Shown here piece after piece: positions 20,536-31,215 of a stretch of 64,000 bases of DNA. Under the pieces are notes generated by a model. That model saw only the letters and a list, made by a program, of their open reading frames with translations. It was not told the DNA's origin and ran no database searches. Origin of the DNA: Agrypnia vestita (Eukaryota; Arthropoda; Insecta; Trichoptera; Phryganeidae); NCBI GenBank assembly GCA_016648135.1, contig JADDOH010010906.1:23871-87870 (forward strand), in the 5' to 3' direction. Position numbers and translations under genes: made by a program. How positions within the stretch are numbered: position 1 is the first letter of the stretch; each line of letters starts with the position of its first letter.

Positions 20536-21875
20536 TAGTTTTGGATACCGGAAAATATATTTTTTCCGGTATACGAAGTTCGTGAATGTGGTTTGTATTA
20601 ACTATACACGAATTTAATTAATTCTCCAATTTCGGCGACAAGAACAAGCAGAAATTACCACAAATTTAAATTAAGGAAATTTGTACTCCTTTCATGTAGC
20701 GCACAAGGAGCCATAATCAAGTTTAAGTGCCACATATGAAATTAGCTCGTTAATGCTGTTTTATAAAACGCGTTAGAGGCAAAGACACGAGCGCTCGTGC
20801 AGACGGAAGCGCCCTGGCTCGCGGGGACCATCACAGAGGCTGTACTCCTCCACCGGGAGGAGATAAACACATTTCCTAGCTTTCCGTGTGATGTTTGAGA
20901 CTTCATCTCGACTGCTGGAGTACCAGCGCGAGAAATAATGCTCTTCCGGCCCTTGAAAAGTACGCCAACCTTGTGCATATATCTTGGTGTAGCGGTTTGT
21001 AATAATAAAATGCGGTTATTATAATTACATATAGGTACATTGAGATTTGTTCAAGTGCGAGAATCGTTCATTAGCGGGAATAAAAAATTTACGAGATGTT
21101 GGAGTTGGCTTTCAGATGAGAGGAAAAAACAGAAACGACGATCGCAGCATGAAATTAGACCACAAATAAGACGAAAATCATACCTTTGAGATGCTGGATG
21201 CTGGTGTAAGGGACGGAAATGCTTCTTGCTTCGATGTTCCTGATCCAACTGCCGACACAAACTCCACTCGAATCGCTAATTAATTAAAAATACACCAAAA
21301 GGACACAATCCACGGTTTAATAACAGATGCGGAAATTATAATATGCGGTTTCTTCACGCGTAGATAGCAATAGTTGCGGTATTACAATAAGTAGCTTCTT
21401 TACTCAAAGACAATTTAGAATTAATGATAGCGGGGTGGTAGGAATAATTAATTACATGCGGTCGAATCCATAAGGACGACAGATGTCGCTAGGAGTATTA
21501 AAATGGTAAGGTAGGCGGATTGGGAATTAATTAGAGATAAAAAGGATTATGAGGACAGGATTGGTGGACCTCCATCTTACCGAAGTCCAATCCAGCCACA
21601 ACAATCGTCTCCATCACTTCAGATCTAAGTCGGCGATACGAAGACCCTGACAGATAAATACTCGTGGTTTACAGGTCAGTGGTCATTTGTGGCCTAATTT
21701 GGTTTACTTACTCGTATGTATGTTTTTCAGAGAGAGAAAACGTAATTTGACATTTTTTTGCATTATCATCTTGAGAGGTATTATTATAATTGAATATTAA
21801 GTTCACCAGCGGATGGCTATTTACACTCCATCCGCCTAAAAACATACATCACTCTTAGGTAGATACTTTATTGAA
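20536..21875. other. Unassigned stretch with a GC-richer core
   Basis: 20740-20990 is GC-richer and carries a 78-codon minus-strand frame, and 21051-21260 a 69-codon one. Neither shows a domain or signal peptide I know. No second copy in the window. A diverged exon or regulatory DNA is possible. Confidence 0.3.
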
Positions 21876-21879
21876 CATT

Positions 21880-22262
21880 TACTATTTATTAGAATATTCC
21901 ATACAGTTTCCGCACGTATTATTCGGTTCGGTTAATTTCGCTATGTAAGAACTTTTCTAGATTTTTTGCTGTCAAATTATTTCTCGGTTGATCACCCTGG
22001 CCTTCGCAGCCCGCGGCTGCATTCGCTTTGGTTTCGCTGTCAAGCGCGCTAAAACAACAACAACTTTACCCCCGCGCGGGTCTTATTTATATCTGGCCAA
22101 TGCTGATTTCGAACCTTCTATGCGTTCGGTGTGTTTAGAAGATGCTTCTCGTGGCTTATAGATTCTTGTAGAATGTTTCAGATGCTTCCCGAAAGCCGTA
22201 GAACATTGTAGACTGTTCTTGATTCTTCGACAGTGTTCTGTGTTATGAGTGCGTGATTCTTT
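21880..22262 (+). mobile_element. LTR fragment, family B
   Basis: Aligned by eye to the solo LTR at 25870: ATTAGAATATTCCATACAGT, TTTCCGCACGTATTATTCGG, CGCTATGTAAGAACTTTTCT, and the end ATGAGTGCGTGATTCTTTT. The 5' part is missing or diverged. The 3' third is rich in GAA/TTC words. Confidence 0.6.
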
Positions 22263-22659
22263 TAAGCCTTCTTAATAAACAAGAATAGTGATGCAACTCC
22301 GTGTTTTTTATCTTTGTATATATAAAAAATATTTTTTTGCGTAGAAGTTGTAGAATATTGATGAAATAATACAACCCTGTCGTGTTAACGTTATTTAATA
22401 TGTCATATTTTAGGGTAATTTTCGCTCTATTTGTGAGAACATTTAATAATTGAACACTAATGGATTTCAGTGACATTTTATTCAATCACTTAAATATTAT
22501 TTCAACAATAAATCAAATTTATAAACTCGACTGTCCCCATACCGGTAGGGAAATTTCACGGGATTCATGTTACGGTCAAAGCGATAGACATAAAGGTTAT
22601 TTGCACTATATTGAATGCCATCCATTTCAAATTTTGCCCAAAAACTGTAACGGTTGCTT
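22263..22659. other. Unassigned stretch
   Basis: Overlapping 75-83-codon frames on both strands (22243-22724) show no known domain. I see no gene. Confidence 0.35.
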
Positions 22660-22740
22660 CGCGAAAATTCACCATCCCCCCTTTCTAGGCTACAAGACCC
22701 AACTACTGTAGCGAAACACATCACTAAAATACCCAGGCTT
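22660..22740 (-). mobile_element. SINE fragment, family G
   Basis: TAGCGAAACACATCACTAAA then ATACCCAGGCTT matches AGAAGCGAAATACATCACAAAACACCCAGGCTT-type text at 31624-31655, part of a tRNA-related SINE. Confidence 0.45.
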
Positions 22741-22903
22741 TATTTATTTTTTAATTTATTTATTCTAATTAAAGCTTAAAATGCATGAAGATATTTTACG
22801 AAAAAAAATATTAATACATTTGAATAATATCTGCCCCTTACATCTATTAACCGCTTACAATACTATCCATAAAATACGTACTTAAAGGTGATGTGTTTAG
22901 TGT

Positions 22904-23001
22904 ATTTATGTGTGTGTATTTATGTGTGTGTGTATTTGTGTGTGTGTGTATTTATGTGTGTGTGTGTATTTGTGTGTGTGTGTGTGTGTGTGTGCGTGTC
23001 T
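22904..23001. repeat. Compound (TG)n/(TTTATG) microsatellite
   Basis: Alternating runs of TGTGTG and TATTTATG, ending in a pure (GT)n of about 22 bp and TGTCTGTG. Confidence 0.9.
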
Positions 23002-23179
23002 GTGTTTATTTGCCTTGTACGTAAGCCTATGAATTTATCATTTTAAGTTTTCTGCGAATAAGTGTGTGCCAAAGGAATTCTCTTATTAAAAGAATAAGTG
23101 TAGGATTCTACAGATAACCGAGTTTTTTGCGGCCTGAGTTTTATATTTTTTGGGTCAGAAAAGAACTGTATGTTAATTA

Positions 23180-23480
23180 ATTAATTTATTTATTTATTAA
23201 GAAATCTTAACAGTTTTTTAAACATGTAATGTAAAAGCATAATGTTCATTTCATAGAGCAATTAAAAAGATTCATAGAACGGTAAAGTGTTCGTTAAGGA
23301 GATTTCGGTAACGACTTAAGTTAATGATGAGAACTTTTAATGAGAGACTACCATAGTACTGGGATCTAATTAAAGAAAAAAACAATACATTATATATATT
23401 AAACTCGGCCTAATATTTCAATTACAAGTGTCTTCGGCCTGCTCTAGCAATGCAATGTGACCATGTACGAATTGGCACAA
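23180..23480 (-). mobile_element. Short interspersed element, family H copy 1
   Basis: Begins with an ATTTATTTATT run (tail on the minus strand) and contains CAATTACAAGTGTCTTCGGC then CTGCTCTAGCAATG, repeated at 41959-42000. Likely a SINE or a LINE 3' end. No coding part. Confidence 0.5.
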
Positions 23481-23596
23481 TTGTATCAATGTATAGTGCA
23501 AGTGGCGAACAAGTAAACAAAGTAAAATCGGTAACGATTATTGATACAGAGTAACATAAACGACGATTGTTGCATTTATCATGATTAAGAGAATTA

Positions 23597-24026
23597 TCTA
23601 TACAACTAATAAATAAAGAGGAAAAGTTTGTAAGTTTGGATGTAGGAGGTAATCTCCGAAACTTCCCATTCGATTTCAAAAATTCGTTAACCAATATATA
23701 GAATGAACTTTCAGGGTGGACATAGTTTATATATTATAATTAATTATAAATAGCTATATATTATTATTAAAATAAAAGGGCTCTTCATGGTGACCTGTTT
23801 TACAACTAAAGTCGATGACAAAATGATCGAGTGATTCGTTTTTACGAACGCTGCCTTAACGGTAAGAGATATTTAAATACTTTCTATTGAGAAGTTGTAG
23901 AACTCAAAAAGTTGTGTAAAAAGTCCGCAATGACATATATTTATATGTTAAGGTTAAAACAAAAATTATTAAATATGACTAAAAGTAAATAAAAATCTAC
24001 TCGTGCGAAGCTGCAGGCACAGCTAA
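23597..24026 (+). mobile_element. Helitron-like non-autonomous element, family F copy 1 (430 bp)
   Basis: Starts TCTATACAACTAATAAATAA after an A and ends GCACAGCTAA before a T, fitting the Helitron 5'-TC ... CTRR-3' insertion between A and T. A GC-rich inverted motif (GTGCGAAGCTGCAGGCAC) lies just before the 3' end, in the hairpin position. The interior AAGTTTGTAAGTTTGGATG, GAGGTAATCTCCG, GTGACCTGTTTTACAACTAA recurs at 24771 and 37968. No Rep/helicase gene. Confidence 0.65.
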
Positions 24027-24513
24027 TCGTAAATATAGAAATGATGATATCTTTGTTAACAAATTATTTTTTGACATGTATAAAGAATCGTTAATAAAAA
24101 GCAAAGTCGCGCAAAACTATTTGGTTCTAATTCGAATTCTGGTTACGGCCACATTACAGACTTCATCAATCTCATTTTTACGTGATCCCATCAAATATCA
24201 TTCAGTCAGCGATATTCAATTCTATATATATAATATCCACTCAATATTCACGTCTTGCCATCGCCGCCATGCTCCCGCTGGTACCCCCCAACCCGCCCCT
24301 AGCCAAGCTTCGCTGCACAGACGCTCTTTGGATATCGCCAGTCGGGCGAATACACAATTTAACTTTTTACAAAAAACATTGTCCGAATTTGTTAAGAAAT
24401 TCGCTTTGGAAATCGCTGAAATTTTATTTTTATCCCTGACAATTCGCTGGTCAGTAAGTATTTATTGACCCTACTGGATGGTCCTAATATGACGTCAGAG
24501 TATGTATTATAAA
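24027..24513. other. Unassigned stretch with a GC-richer patch
   Basis: 24240-24360 is GC-rich (CCATCGCCGCCATGCTCCCG). Frames of 130 and 85 codons overlap here in different phases without a known domain. Could be regulatory; not called as a gene. Confidence 0.3.
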
Positions 24514-24770
24514 TCTATACTAATATATATAATTAATATGCCTTAGTATATCATAAATATTTATCATTACTGACATATTTCTGTTTGTTTAAATTTTTTA
24601 TTCTTTCTTTCTATATAATTAATATGCCTTAGTATATCATAAATATTTATCATTACTGACATATTTCTAAATGTGGAGACCTGTAATTGGCCATCTATAT
24701 TGTATCAATGTTTTCTATGCTTTTTTTTGTGCTGTTGGTCTTCCATAAACATTAAATAAATAAATAAATA
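24514..24770 (+). mobile_element. LINE-type 3' end with (AAAT)n tail, family I copy 1
   Basis: Carries TGCTGTTGGTCTTCCATAAA followed by ATTAAATAAATAAATAAATA, a non-LTR tail. An inverted copy lies at 63849-64000. Inside, a ~57-bp block starting ATATAATTAATATGCC is duplicated at 24533-24592 and 24613-24668. The left end TCTATACTAATATATA looks like a Helitron start. Confidence 0.6.
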
Positions 24771-25127
24771 AATATAAAGAGGTAAAGTTTGTATTTTTGA
24801 ATGTATGAGGTAATCTCCGAAACTACTCATCCGATTTCAAAAATTATTTCACGAATATTTAGAATAGACTATTAGAATGGACATGGGCTATATATTATTC
24901 CGTTAAAAGAAAAAACCTCTTCGTGGTGACCTATTTTACAACTAAAATCGACGAAAAATGGTCAAGAAATGCGTTTTTTACGAACGCTGCTTTGGCGGTA
25001 AGAGAAGTTGTAGAACTCAAAAAATCCGCGAGGACATGTATCTTTATGTTAAGGTTAATACACAAATTGATAAAATATGACTAAAAGTTAGTAAAAATCT
25101 ACGCGTGCAAAACCGTGCGGGTAAGTT
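24771..25127 (+). mobile_element. Helitron-like element, family F copy 2
   Basis: ATAAAGAGGTAAAGTTTGTA, GAGGTAATCTCCGAAACTAC and GTGACCTATTTTACAACTAA follow copy 1 in order. The 3' end is decayed (ATCTACGCGTGCAAAACCGT, then GGGTAAGTTAT). It abuts the tail of the family I element. Confidence 0.6.
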
Positions 25128-25199
25128 ATGTAGTATTTAAATAAACTTTTGAAGATACCATGGTTACAATACATATTTTTTAAATAAAGAAATTCTAAA

Positions 25200-25390
25200 A
25201 AGTTACCGTATAATGTATCTGGATGACATCTGTCTGAGCGCATGGAAAGGGCGGGTAAGAGGGAGGTAAAATGGAATATAAGGGACGCGCCGTGCGGGGC
25301 GAAAGCCATCACAAAAGCATGCACTTGGAGAGCCATTTAGAACCCCTAATTGTACCTCGCCGCAATATGAATTGACCAGAAACAAGAATA
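25200..25390. promoter_or_regulatory. Candidate regulatory island
   Basis: GC-richer, single-copy, with GGACGCGCCGTGCGGGGCGA, AAGCATGCACTTGG and CCTAATTGTACC. Two overlapping minus-strand frames have no known match. Confidence 0.25.
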
Positions 25391-25663
25391 AAGCGAATTA
25401 AAAAGTACCTCCCTACGTATTTGTGATAAAATCTCGAATTTAAAATTGGTATGAATGAAAGAATGGTGGTCCGATTAAATTTGTATCCCGTGGTATTATT
25501 TAATTAATAAAACTCTATAATAATAATCTCTTGTCTTGAATATGTTCCCTTTATAATAATTATATCCTATCTTGAATATGTTCCCTTTCACCCTGTCACT
25601 TGTTTCTTTCTAACCCCCTAATATTTACCCCTATTTGGACATTTGATACCGAGGTCACTTTAT
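25391..25663. other. AT-rich spacer with short duplication
   Basis: TCTTGAATATGTTCCCTTT occurs at 25532 and 25570 with ATAATAAT between. Nothing else recognised. Confidence 0.5.
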
Positions 25664-25869
25664 ACCAAATCAATTTTCCACACAGCTCTTTATTCAATTT
25701 AACTTAATTAACTTTCGCAAAAGTTTTGGTAACACCCACTTTAGACCCCGCCCCCTCTCACTCTCTCTTCCTCGTAGATTCCTGATAGTTCTGTAGGCTA
25801 GTTACTACAAGCTTGTCCTTGACAAGATTAACACGTGTGTAATAAATATTGGTGAAAATTTAACAATAC
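25664..25869 (+). mobile_element. RTE 3' module D copy 3, host of the LTR insertion
   Basis: ACCAAATCAATTTTCCACAC, GGTAACACCCACTTTAGACC, the CTCTCACTCTCTC run and TGACAAGATTAACACGTGTG match 8605-8735 and 18650-18790. It stops at AACAATAC, and the sequence expected next (TATGGTTG) resumes at 26416 beyond the solo LTR. Confidence 0.65.
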
Positions 25870-26411
25870 TGTAACGTGTCGTGGCTGCAGGAGGAATTAA
25901 TGAAAACGCTGGGATTTAATACAGGATTGATTGATTATGTAATGCTATTCCTTAATTAAACTGTTTCCCAAATTTATCACTCGTAAATATACACTTTATA
26001 TTCGCTTTAACACTTTTTTCATTGTTCACTAGAAAATTCCATCCATTTCCGCACTTAATAATTTCGCTTCGGTTTATTTCACTACGTAAGAACTTTCTAG
26101 AATCGCTGTCGAATCAACGTTCGCTTGGCACCACTGGCTTCTCGCAACTCGTCGCTACCACTCGCTGTCAACACGCACGGAAAAACAACTCTGACTCCTC
26201 TTTACTCTCGTGTGCCGTATTTTTATTCGCTAATGCTCTGATATCGAAATTCCGAGACGTTTCCCGCGTTTTAGAGACGTTTTCCAGACTTTTGGAGATA
26301 TTTCTCGTAAGCCGTAGATTATGCTAGGCCGTTCTGGAATCTTCGTTAGTATTGTGATCATTTCAAACAGCTGTAACTTGACATGAGTGCGTGATTCTTT
26401 TTTTAGCGTCA
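25870..26411 (+). mobile_element. Solo LTR, family B (542 bp)
   Basis: Starts TGTAACGTGTCGTGGCTGCA and ends TTTTTTAGCGTCA, the TG...CA ends of LTRs. The flanks ATAC (25866-25869) and TTAC (26412-26415) fit a 4-bp target duplication with one change. The interrupted sequence can be read at 18782-18800 (AACAATACTATGGTTG), showing the empty site. It contains AAGAACTTTCTAGAATCG, a GAAnnTTCnnGAA trimer. No internal retrotransposon genes remain. A 101-codon frame inside is incidental. Confidence 0.75.
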
Positions 26412-26545
26412 TTACTATGGTTGTGGTGTATAGTGTTGTGAACATAGCAGTGCAATGTTCGTCTGACGAAGGGACGGGTACATCTCGAAACCGGTAGACC
26501 TAAAATCTGGTAGTGGTTTATACAAATTTAACTAACGCTCTGTTA
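26412..26545 (+). mobile_element. Penelope-like end, family C copy 3
   Basis: ACTATGGTTGTGGTGTATAG, a hammerhead-like core, CCGGTAGACCTAAAATCTGG and TAGTGGTTTATACAAATTTA continue the element interrupted by the solo LTR. Confidence 0.55.
26463..26491 (+). ncRNA. Hammerhead-ribozyme-like motif (family C)
   Basis: CTGACGA (26463-26469) fits CUGANGA exactly. Then comes GGGACG / CATCTC with a GGTA loop (one mismatch, one G-T pair relative to the 18.8-kb stem), then GAAAC (26487-26491). The core is intact but the stem is decayed. Confidence 0.45.
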
Positions 26546-26599
26546 ATTTCAAATGTTTTATTTATTTGGTTCTTTCTGAACTGTATGTCTGATGTATTT

Positions 26600-27150
26600 T
26601 CAAGACAGTAATAATATTTTTCAACAGTTTTGTCGCGCTGATGAACACAATCCGCGGTACGTGCGCCGCGGCTTGACACCGGGCGGATTCCATTTCGCGA
26701 TCGAAATGCCTCCGCCTTCTTTCCGCCCGCTGTTTGTCAAAAAAAATAATTCTCCCACAGTCATTATCCATTCCAAAGAGGATAAAACTGGCGATATCGA
26801 CAGCTGAAGGCGCATCTGCATGGGGCGTAAAGTATAATGGCCATTAAAGGCTGATTGCTCTCACACGGAGCTGGCAACAATCCAAAATCCGGAAAATGGC
26901 CGAGCCGTTTAAATATTAATATCAGAGCCGGATCGGGAATCATCAGACGAGGCCGCCGTGAAAATCTCGCAAAACCGGATCTTCTTAACCGTAAACCGAA
27001 CAAAAACTTGACATATTCTTCATGACGCAGGCTCGGTTCGAAAGCGAAATATTGATAAACTTGGTTGACGGTCCCTCAAGCGTGTAATACGTGCTCGTCA
27101 TAGACACACGATGTTGACCTTGGAACCCGTGCGCTCGCCGTAAACCTGTT
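26600..27150. promoter_or_regulatory. GC-richer, repeat-free island (candidate conserved regulatory DNA)
   Basis: About 550 bp with ACACAATCCGCGGTACG, TAATGGCCATTAAAGGCTG, AAATATTAATATCAGAGCCG and TGTTGACCTTGGA (a nuclear-receptor half site AAGGTCA on the minus strand). Four overlapping frames of 66-79 codons on both strands, none favoured, argue against coding. Regulatory role inferred. Confidence 0.45.
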
Positions 27151-27169
27151 TAACTAGTCTTTATATTAT

Positions 27170-27420
27170 ACTCAATACTGTTTACAATTATCTTTAAGAC
27201 ACTTTTTATTATTAATTTATTTACTTTTATCATTAATTGTGTACCTACTATGTAAAAACTTATTGATTTTTTTTTATTGATTTGCTTTGCGCTTTTATGT
27301 TAAATAATTGTACTTAAAAAAGATATTTAACTATTTATTGATCCGCGATATTTTTATATTTATATATTTAATCATTTATTATTTTTCATTATTAATTATT
27401 AACTAACCTTAAAAAGTGTA
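27170..27420 (+). mobile_element. Interspersed repeat, family L copy 1
   Basis: TTTATCATTAATTGTGTACC, TACTATGTAAAAACTTATTG, ATTGATCCGCGATATTTTTA and TATTAACTAACCTTAAAAA match 62690-62905 in the same order and strand. In the 62-kb copy it runs into a Penelope end, so it may be part of that element. Confidence 0.6.
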
Positions 27421-28194
27421 TTAAGTGTATTATATATAATCATATTCAAATGTTCACAAAATACTCAAACTTGTACTCTAATGCCACTAAATAACCATCT
27501 ATTAGGGTCATCAATGACATATTGACGGTCTGTATGTCAAAAAATAAAAATTAAAAAAGCAGACTACATGTATTACAGGTTATCTTACAGAAGAAATAGA
27601 TAAAATTTAGCAAGTTAAAAGAAGCCTCAATTTCACAGGAGTTAGTTTATATGTCGGTAAGGTTGTTTGGTATCTGCGGGAGTACCTACTATGTGTGTGT
27701 TTGTATATATATGTACGCGAAAATGTACGAGAGAAAATATGTCGCCTGGCAGGTTTATCCCTGATGGATTTGTTAGTAAACTGCTCAAAACTTAAACAAA
27801 AGGTGTCGAAATCTACAAAAGTTACGTTATAGGTGTCAAGAACACGGTTGTTAAATTTTGCCGTTAAACTACATAATTTAAATTATAAAATATTTGATAA
27901 GAAAATAAATAAGTATTCAAAGCATCCTTTTAATGATTCCATTAAAATACTGTTACAAGGCTAAGAAGAATCACGAACTCATGTCAAGAAACCATTATCA
28001 CTGGAAATGTAGAGAAATTAGTCGATCATTCTCGATAAATCGCGAACCGATATTGACCATGTGCATTGAACACATTACGAACCCTTATATGTTTATGTTT
28101 ATGTTAAAATTAAATTAAGAATAATTTAAATGAAACTGTAAAATTGTTTTATCTGTCATTCATGTCAAATTGACGTGAATGTGGGAGACATTTA
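27421..28194. other. AT-rich spacer
   Basis: No gene or repeat recognised; a 61-codon frame at 27933-28118 has no known match. Confidence 0.45.
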
Positions 28195-28402
28195 ACTATT
28201 TTTTCTGTATTTTGTCTTATCAAGCAATTATGTCTCCCCGTTGGAAGACCGAATAAAATAAAATAAAATAAAATAAAATAAAACAAAATAAAATAAAATA
28301 AAATAAAATAAAATAAAATAAAATAAAATAAAATAAAATAAAATAAAATAAAATAAAATAAAATAAAATAAAATAAAATAATATAAAATAAAATATAAGC
28401 GA
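28195..28402 (+). mobile_element. LINE 3' terminus with long (AAAAT)n tail
   Basis: TATGTCTCCCCGTTGGAAGA then CCGAATAAAATAAAATAAAA resembles the 3' ends of Jockey-like LINEs ('ttggaagaccgaataaataaa'). The tail has expanded to about 150 bp of nearly perfect pentanucleotide repeat (28252-28400). The Tyr/Phe/Leu-rich frame read across it on the minus strand is an artefact of the repeat. Confidence 0.7.
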
Positions 28403-28510
28403 TATCGGGCAGATGCGCAGATCAGAGTTGTTTGATCAGACAAACTAGCAAACTGGGAACCTCCACAATAACTGAACAATTAATAGAGAGAAAAATTCTC
28501 CGATTAAATG

Positions 28511-28555
28511 CATAATCAGTGTTTTATTAATTTAATTAATAAAACACTGATTATG
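28511..28555. repeat. Perfect 21-bp palindrome with 3-nt spacer
   Basis: CATAATCAGTGTTTTATTAAT (28511-28531), spacer TTA, then its exact reverse complement (28535-28555). Perfect arms mean it is recent or maintained. No transposon ends surround it. Confidence 0.9.
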
Positions 28556-29084
28556 AATTATAGTATATTTCAAGCGTTTCAATTGTATACTACAGCCACA
28601 ATTCCGTGACAATATGTATTATACATATGAAAATAAGTCATTATATTGAGTTCATTCAACATTATACAGAAATTATTATTATACATAATTCTTCTGAATA
28701 TTGTTTTATGTTTTATACTACAAATAATTTTTTAATTTCTTTTTCCCTAGAAAATAATAATTATGATGAAGGGTTTGGGTTTGTAGAATTTCGTGGATAA
28801 ATGAAAATATCACGTTCAAAAAGTGGCTCACCGAATACCAAGAAGAAAGTTTGATATTTTAACTTGAATAAATACCTACTCTTTTACATAATATTCGTCT
28901 CAGAAATATTACTGGTAATTTAAATAATTGTCTTTCTACAGTAGAGCAGCATTACGCACTTTCAATTTTTTAAATTTCACACAATAAAAGTTAACATATT
29001 TTTAAGGGAATTGACACATTTCACTCCAGTAAAATGTATACATTTTCTAACATGTGACATACAGAGAGAAACTACGGTTTTAAT
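28556..29084. other. AT-rich spacer
   Basis: Nothing recognised. Confidence 0.5.
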
Positions 29085-29145
29085 TATTCGAAGAATAAAT
29101 ATATTAATTTTTCGAAGAACAGTTGTTCTCCTGAAAGAAAAGAAT
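29085..29145 (+). mobile_element. Possible Penelope-like end, family K relic
   Basis: TTCGAAGAACAGTTGTTCTCC then TGAAAG resembles the hairpin GAGAAC/GTTCTC followed by GAAAC at 44112-44131, with changes. Weak. Confidence 0.25.
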
Positions 29146-29203
29146 ATTTATGGTGACATATTAATTTAATTAAATAAAATCAAAATATCATTGTTTTCAT
29201 CAT

Positions 29204-29490
29204 TCTCATCATCATCATCATCATTCTTGGCACTACAATCCTTGGTGGGTCTTGGCCTCTTCAATAATCTTCCTCCACTCATCTCGGTCTAGTGCCAGCT
29301 CTCTCCAGTTTCGAAGCTCTAAGGCAGAGATATCTTTGAGGACGTTGTCACTCCATCTTAATTTTGGCCTTCCTAAGCTCCTTAGCCCTATTGGCCCTGA
29401 GTTCAGCAGGGACTTTGGTGCTTGAAGCAGAGACATTCTCTCCACGAATGACCCAGCCACCGAAGTCTTCCCAGTTTTATAAATTTTAAT
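29204..29490 (-). pseudogene. RTE-type LINE C-terminus with (ATG)n tail
   Basis: The minus strand encodes GLRSLGRPKLRWSDNVLKDI, SALELRNWRELALDRDEWRK, IIEEAKTHQGL, nearly the same as the copy at 5300-5850. The 3' tail is (ATG)n on the minus strand (29204-29226). The 5' part is lost beyond about 29490. Confidence 0.85.
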
Positions 29491-29493
29491 TTT

Positions 29494-29625
29494 TTCATCA
29501 TTCTACTAGATAAATATTAGCATGCTTCGAGAACGATGTTCTTATATTAGGATAACTAGTATAATCGTTATAATAAAGAAAAGAAAATCATTCTCGAAAT
29601 ACGTTGATATTTATTTATTAAATTA
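29494..29625. mobile_element. Inverted pair of Penelope-like family K ends
   Basis: On the minus strand, AAGAACATCGTTCTCGAAGC then ATG and TCTAGTAGAATGATGAAAA resembles the family K end at 44112-44165. On the plus strand, ATCATTCTCGAAATACGTTG looks like a second half in the opposite direction. Both are decayed. Confidence 0.35.
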
Positions 29626-30309
29626 ATTTAATTTATTTGATTAAGTTCTCTTAAAGGTTTCAATCATTATACTATTAGAGCCCAGTGTACATTGCGTAAA
29701 CCAATTACAAAGATTCACAGATGTTTAGGGCGTAGTAAATTAAGTACTATGTTGGATAACACAATATTTGAAAGCTAAGAGAATTAATTATCCAAACAAT
29801 ATTTATATAATATAATGGTAATAAATGAAGACATTAGTTAATTCAATGAGTTTTGATAGTAACACGGGAATAGGGTTGGGAGGGAAAGGTTGTGGAGGTA
29901 GGAATCAGAGAGGGGGAGGAAGAGAAGTCCTACACAGACAAATCTATTAATATAGGAAACGGGAATCTAAATGTTTATAGGGTGTCCCAGGGTTCATCAT
30001 TTATGATGTGGCCGACATAGGGGGGGGGGGGATGGTGGTAGAGATTGTGTCTGCCTTATCCTTCTTCTTACTTTCCTTAAATGTAATTTTTAATACCTTT
30101 TTATAGACCAGTGTATATATTCAACAATATTTTAATATGTATGATTTAAGAACACAGTTTCTACAAAAGAACAATTATTAATTAAGATAAATTATAGAAT
30201 ATTGTAAGTTTTGAGTATTATAGTCACACAGAGGCGAAGCTATTTATATGAAAAATATTTTATGGAGGTCTTCTTAGGGCAGCCCAGAGCAAAAATCAAA
30301 ATAAAAATT
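29626..30309. other. AT-rich spacer with poly-G tract
   Basis: No gene. A (G)10 run at 30009-30018 follows a GGGAGGGAAAGG purine-rich patch at 29880-29930. Possible decayed short interspersed element near 29640. Confidence 0.4.
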
Positions 30310-30484
30310 TAAAAAAATACAGATGCGAATACGGAATACATGGCACATCAATATTCTTACTATTCTCAAACTAAGCTAAAAGCCTGTGCTATGAAGGTAG
30401 GACTAACTTGCTGGTATCCTTGAACCACAGACTACCAGAACACTAGGCGAGCGATATGACCACTACACCAAAAAGCTACTCTCT
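30310..30484 (-). mobile_element. tRNA-derived SINE, family M copy 2
   Basis: ATGCGAATACGGAATACATG, TCAATATTCTTACTATTCTC and CTAAAAGCCTGTGCTATGAA match 17198-17285. The tRNA-like head (30410-30480) is more diverged and its B box is lost. Confidence 0.7.
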
Positions 30485-30599
30485 GATCAAAACGTAAAAA
30501 ATGTTTTCTTACAACATGAATATAATAATATTTTAAAATATATTAATATTCCAAATTTCTAAAGATTCTTTTATAAATAAATCCCACCCCTCAGACTGT

Positions 30600-31215
30600 A
30601 TTAGTATTGTGCTTGCCATAGTACTGTATGGAATGGAGGCTTGGGTACCCTACAGAAGACACATCAAGAGTCTGGAAATGTTCCACCAACGCTTCCTTCG
30701 CCGCTTTCTACAGATCCACTGGAGCGACCATACATCTAACGTTACTGTTCTGCGTTGCTCTAAATGTCGCCGAATTGAGGACATGATCGTGGAAGCGAGA
30801 TTGAGGTGGACGGGACATGTGTTGCGCATGGGCGATCACAGACTTCCGAAGCGGGTCTTATATGGGGAGATACTGGGCAGGCGAAAGGCCGGAGGACAGA
30901 AGAAAAGATATAAAGACTGTCTCCGAGAATAGCTGAGCCCATGTGGAGCACCCTAGAATTGGGAGCAGCTGGCACAGGATCGTGTAAACTGGAGGGGATT
31001 TTGCTCTCGGGCTGATGGTGTTGCGGCGGCCAGACGAGGGAAGAATGAGCAGCGAGCCGCAACCATGCGTCGACGTGACCGGCCAATGCAGCCTCATTTG
31101 TGCGGTGTACGGGAGAGAGTGTGCCTCTCGAATAGGGATATTTTCCCATCGAAAAGCCCATGAGAGGCGCAGCAACAACTGAGTTAGAATGGCGAGGGGA
31201 TAACAACAATAAGTA
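30600..31215 (+). pseudogene. RTE-type LINE reverse transcriptase C-terminus, long open copy
   Basis: A 107-codon open stretch (30609-30932) reads VLYGMEAWVPYRRHIKSLEM, FHQRFLRRFLQIHWSDHTSN, VTVLRCSKCRRIEDMIVEAR, LRWTGHVLRMGDHRLPKRVL, the block between the RT thumb and the C-terminal tail in RTE proteins. After a stop the same frame continues with WEQLAQDRVNWRGFCSRADG and RRGKNEQRAA, the usual ending before a zinc-finger-like tail. Long minus-strand frames over the same DNA are shadows. It is truncated at 5' and lacks the endonuclease and RT core. Confidence 0.88.

Noticed and set aside
28228..28479. 83-codon frame rich in Phe, Tyr, Leu
   Set aside because: It is simply the translation of a (TTTTA)n microsatellite.
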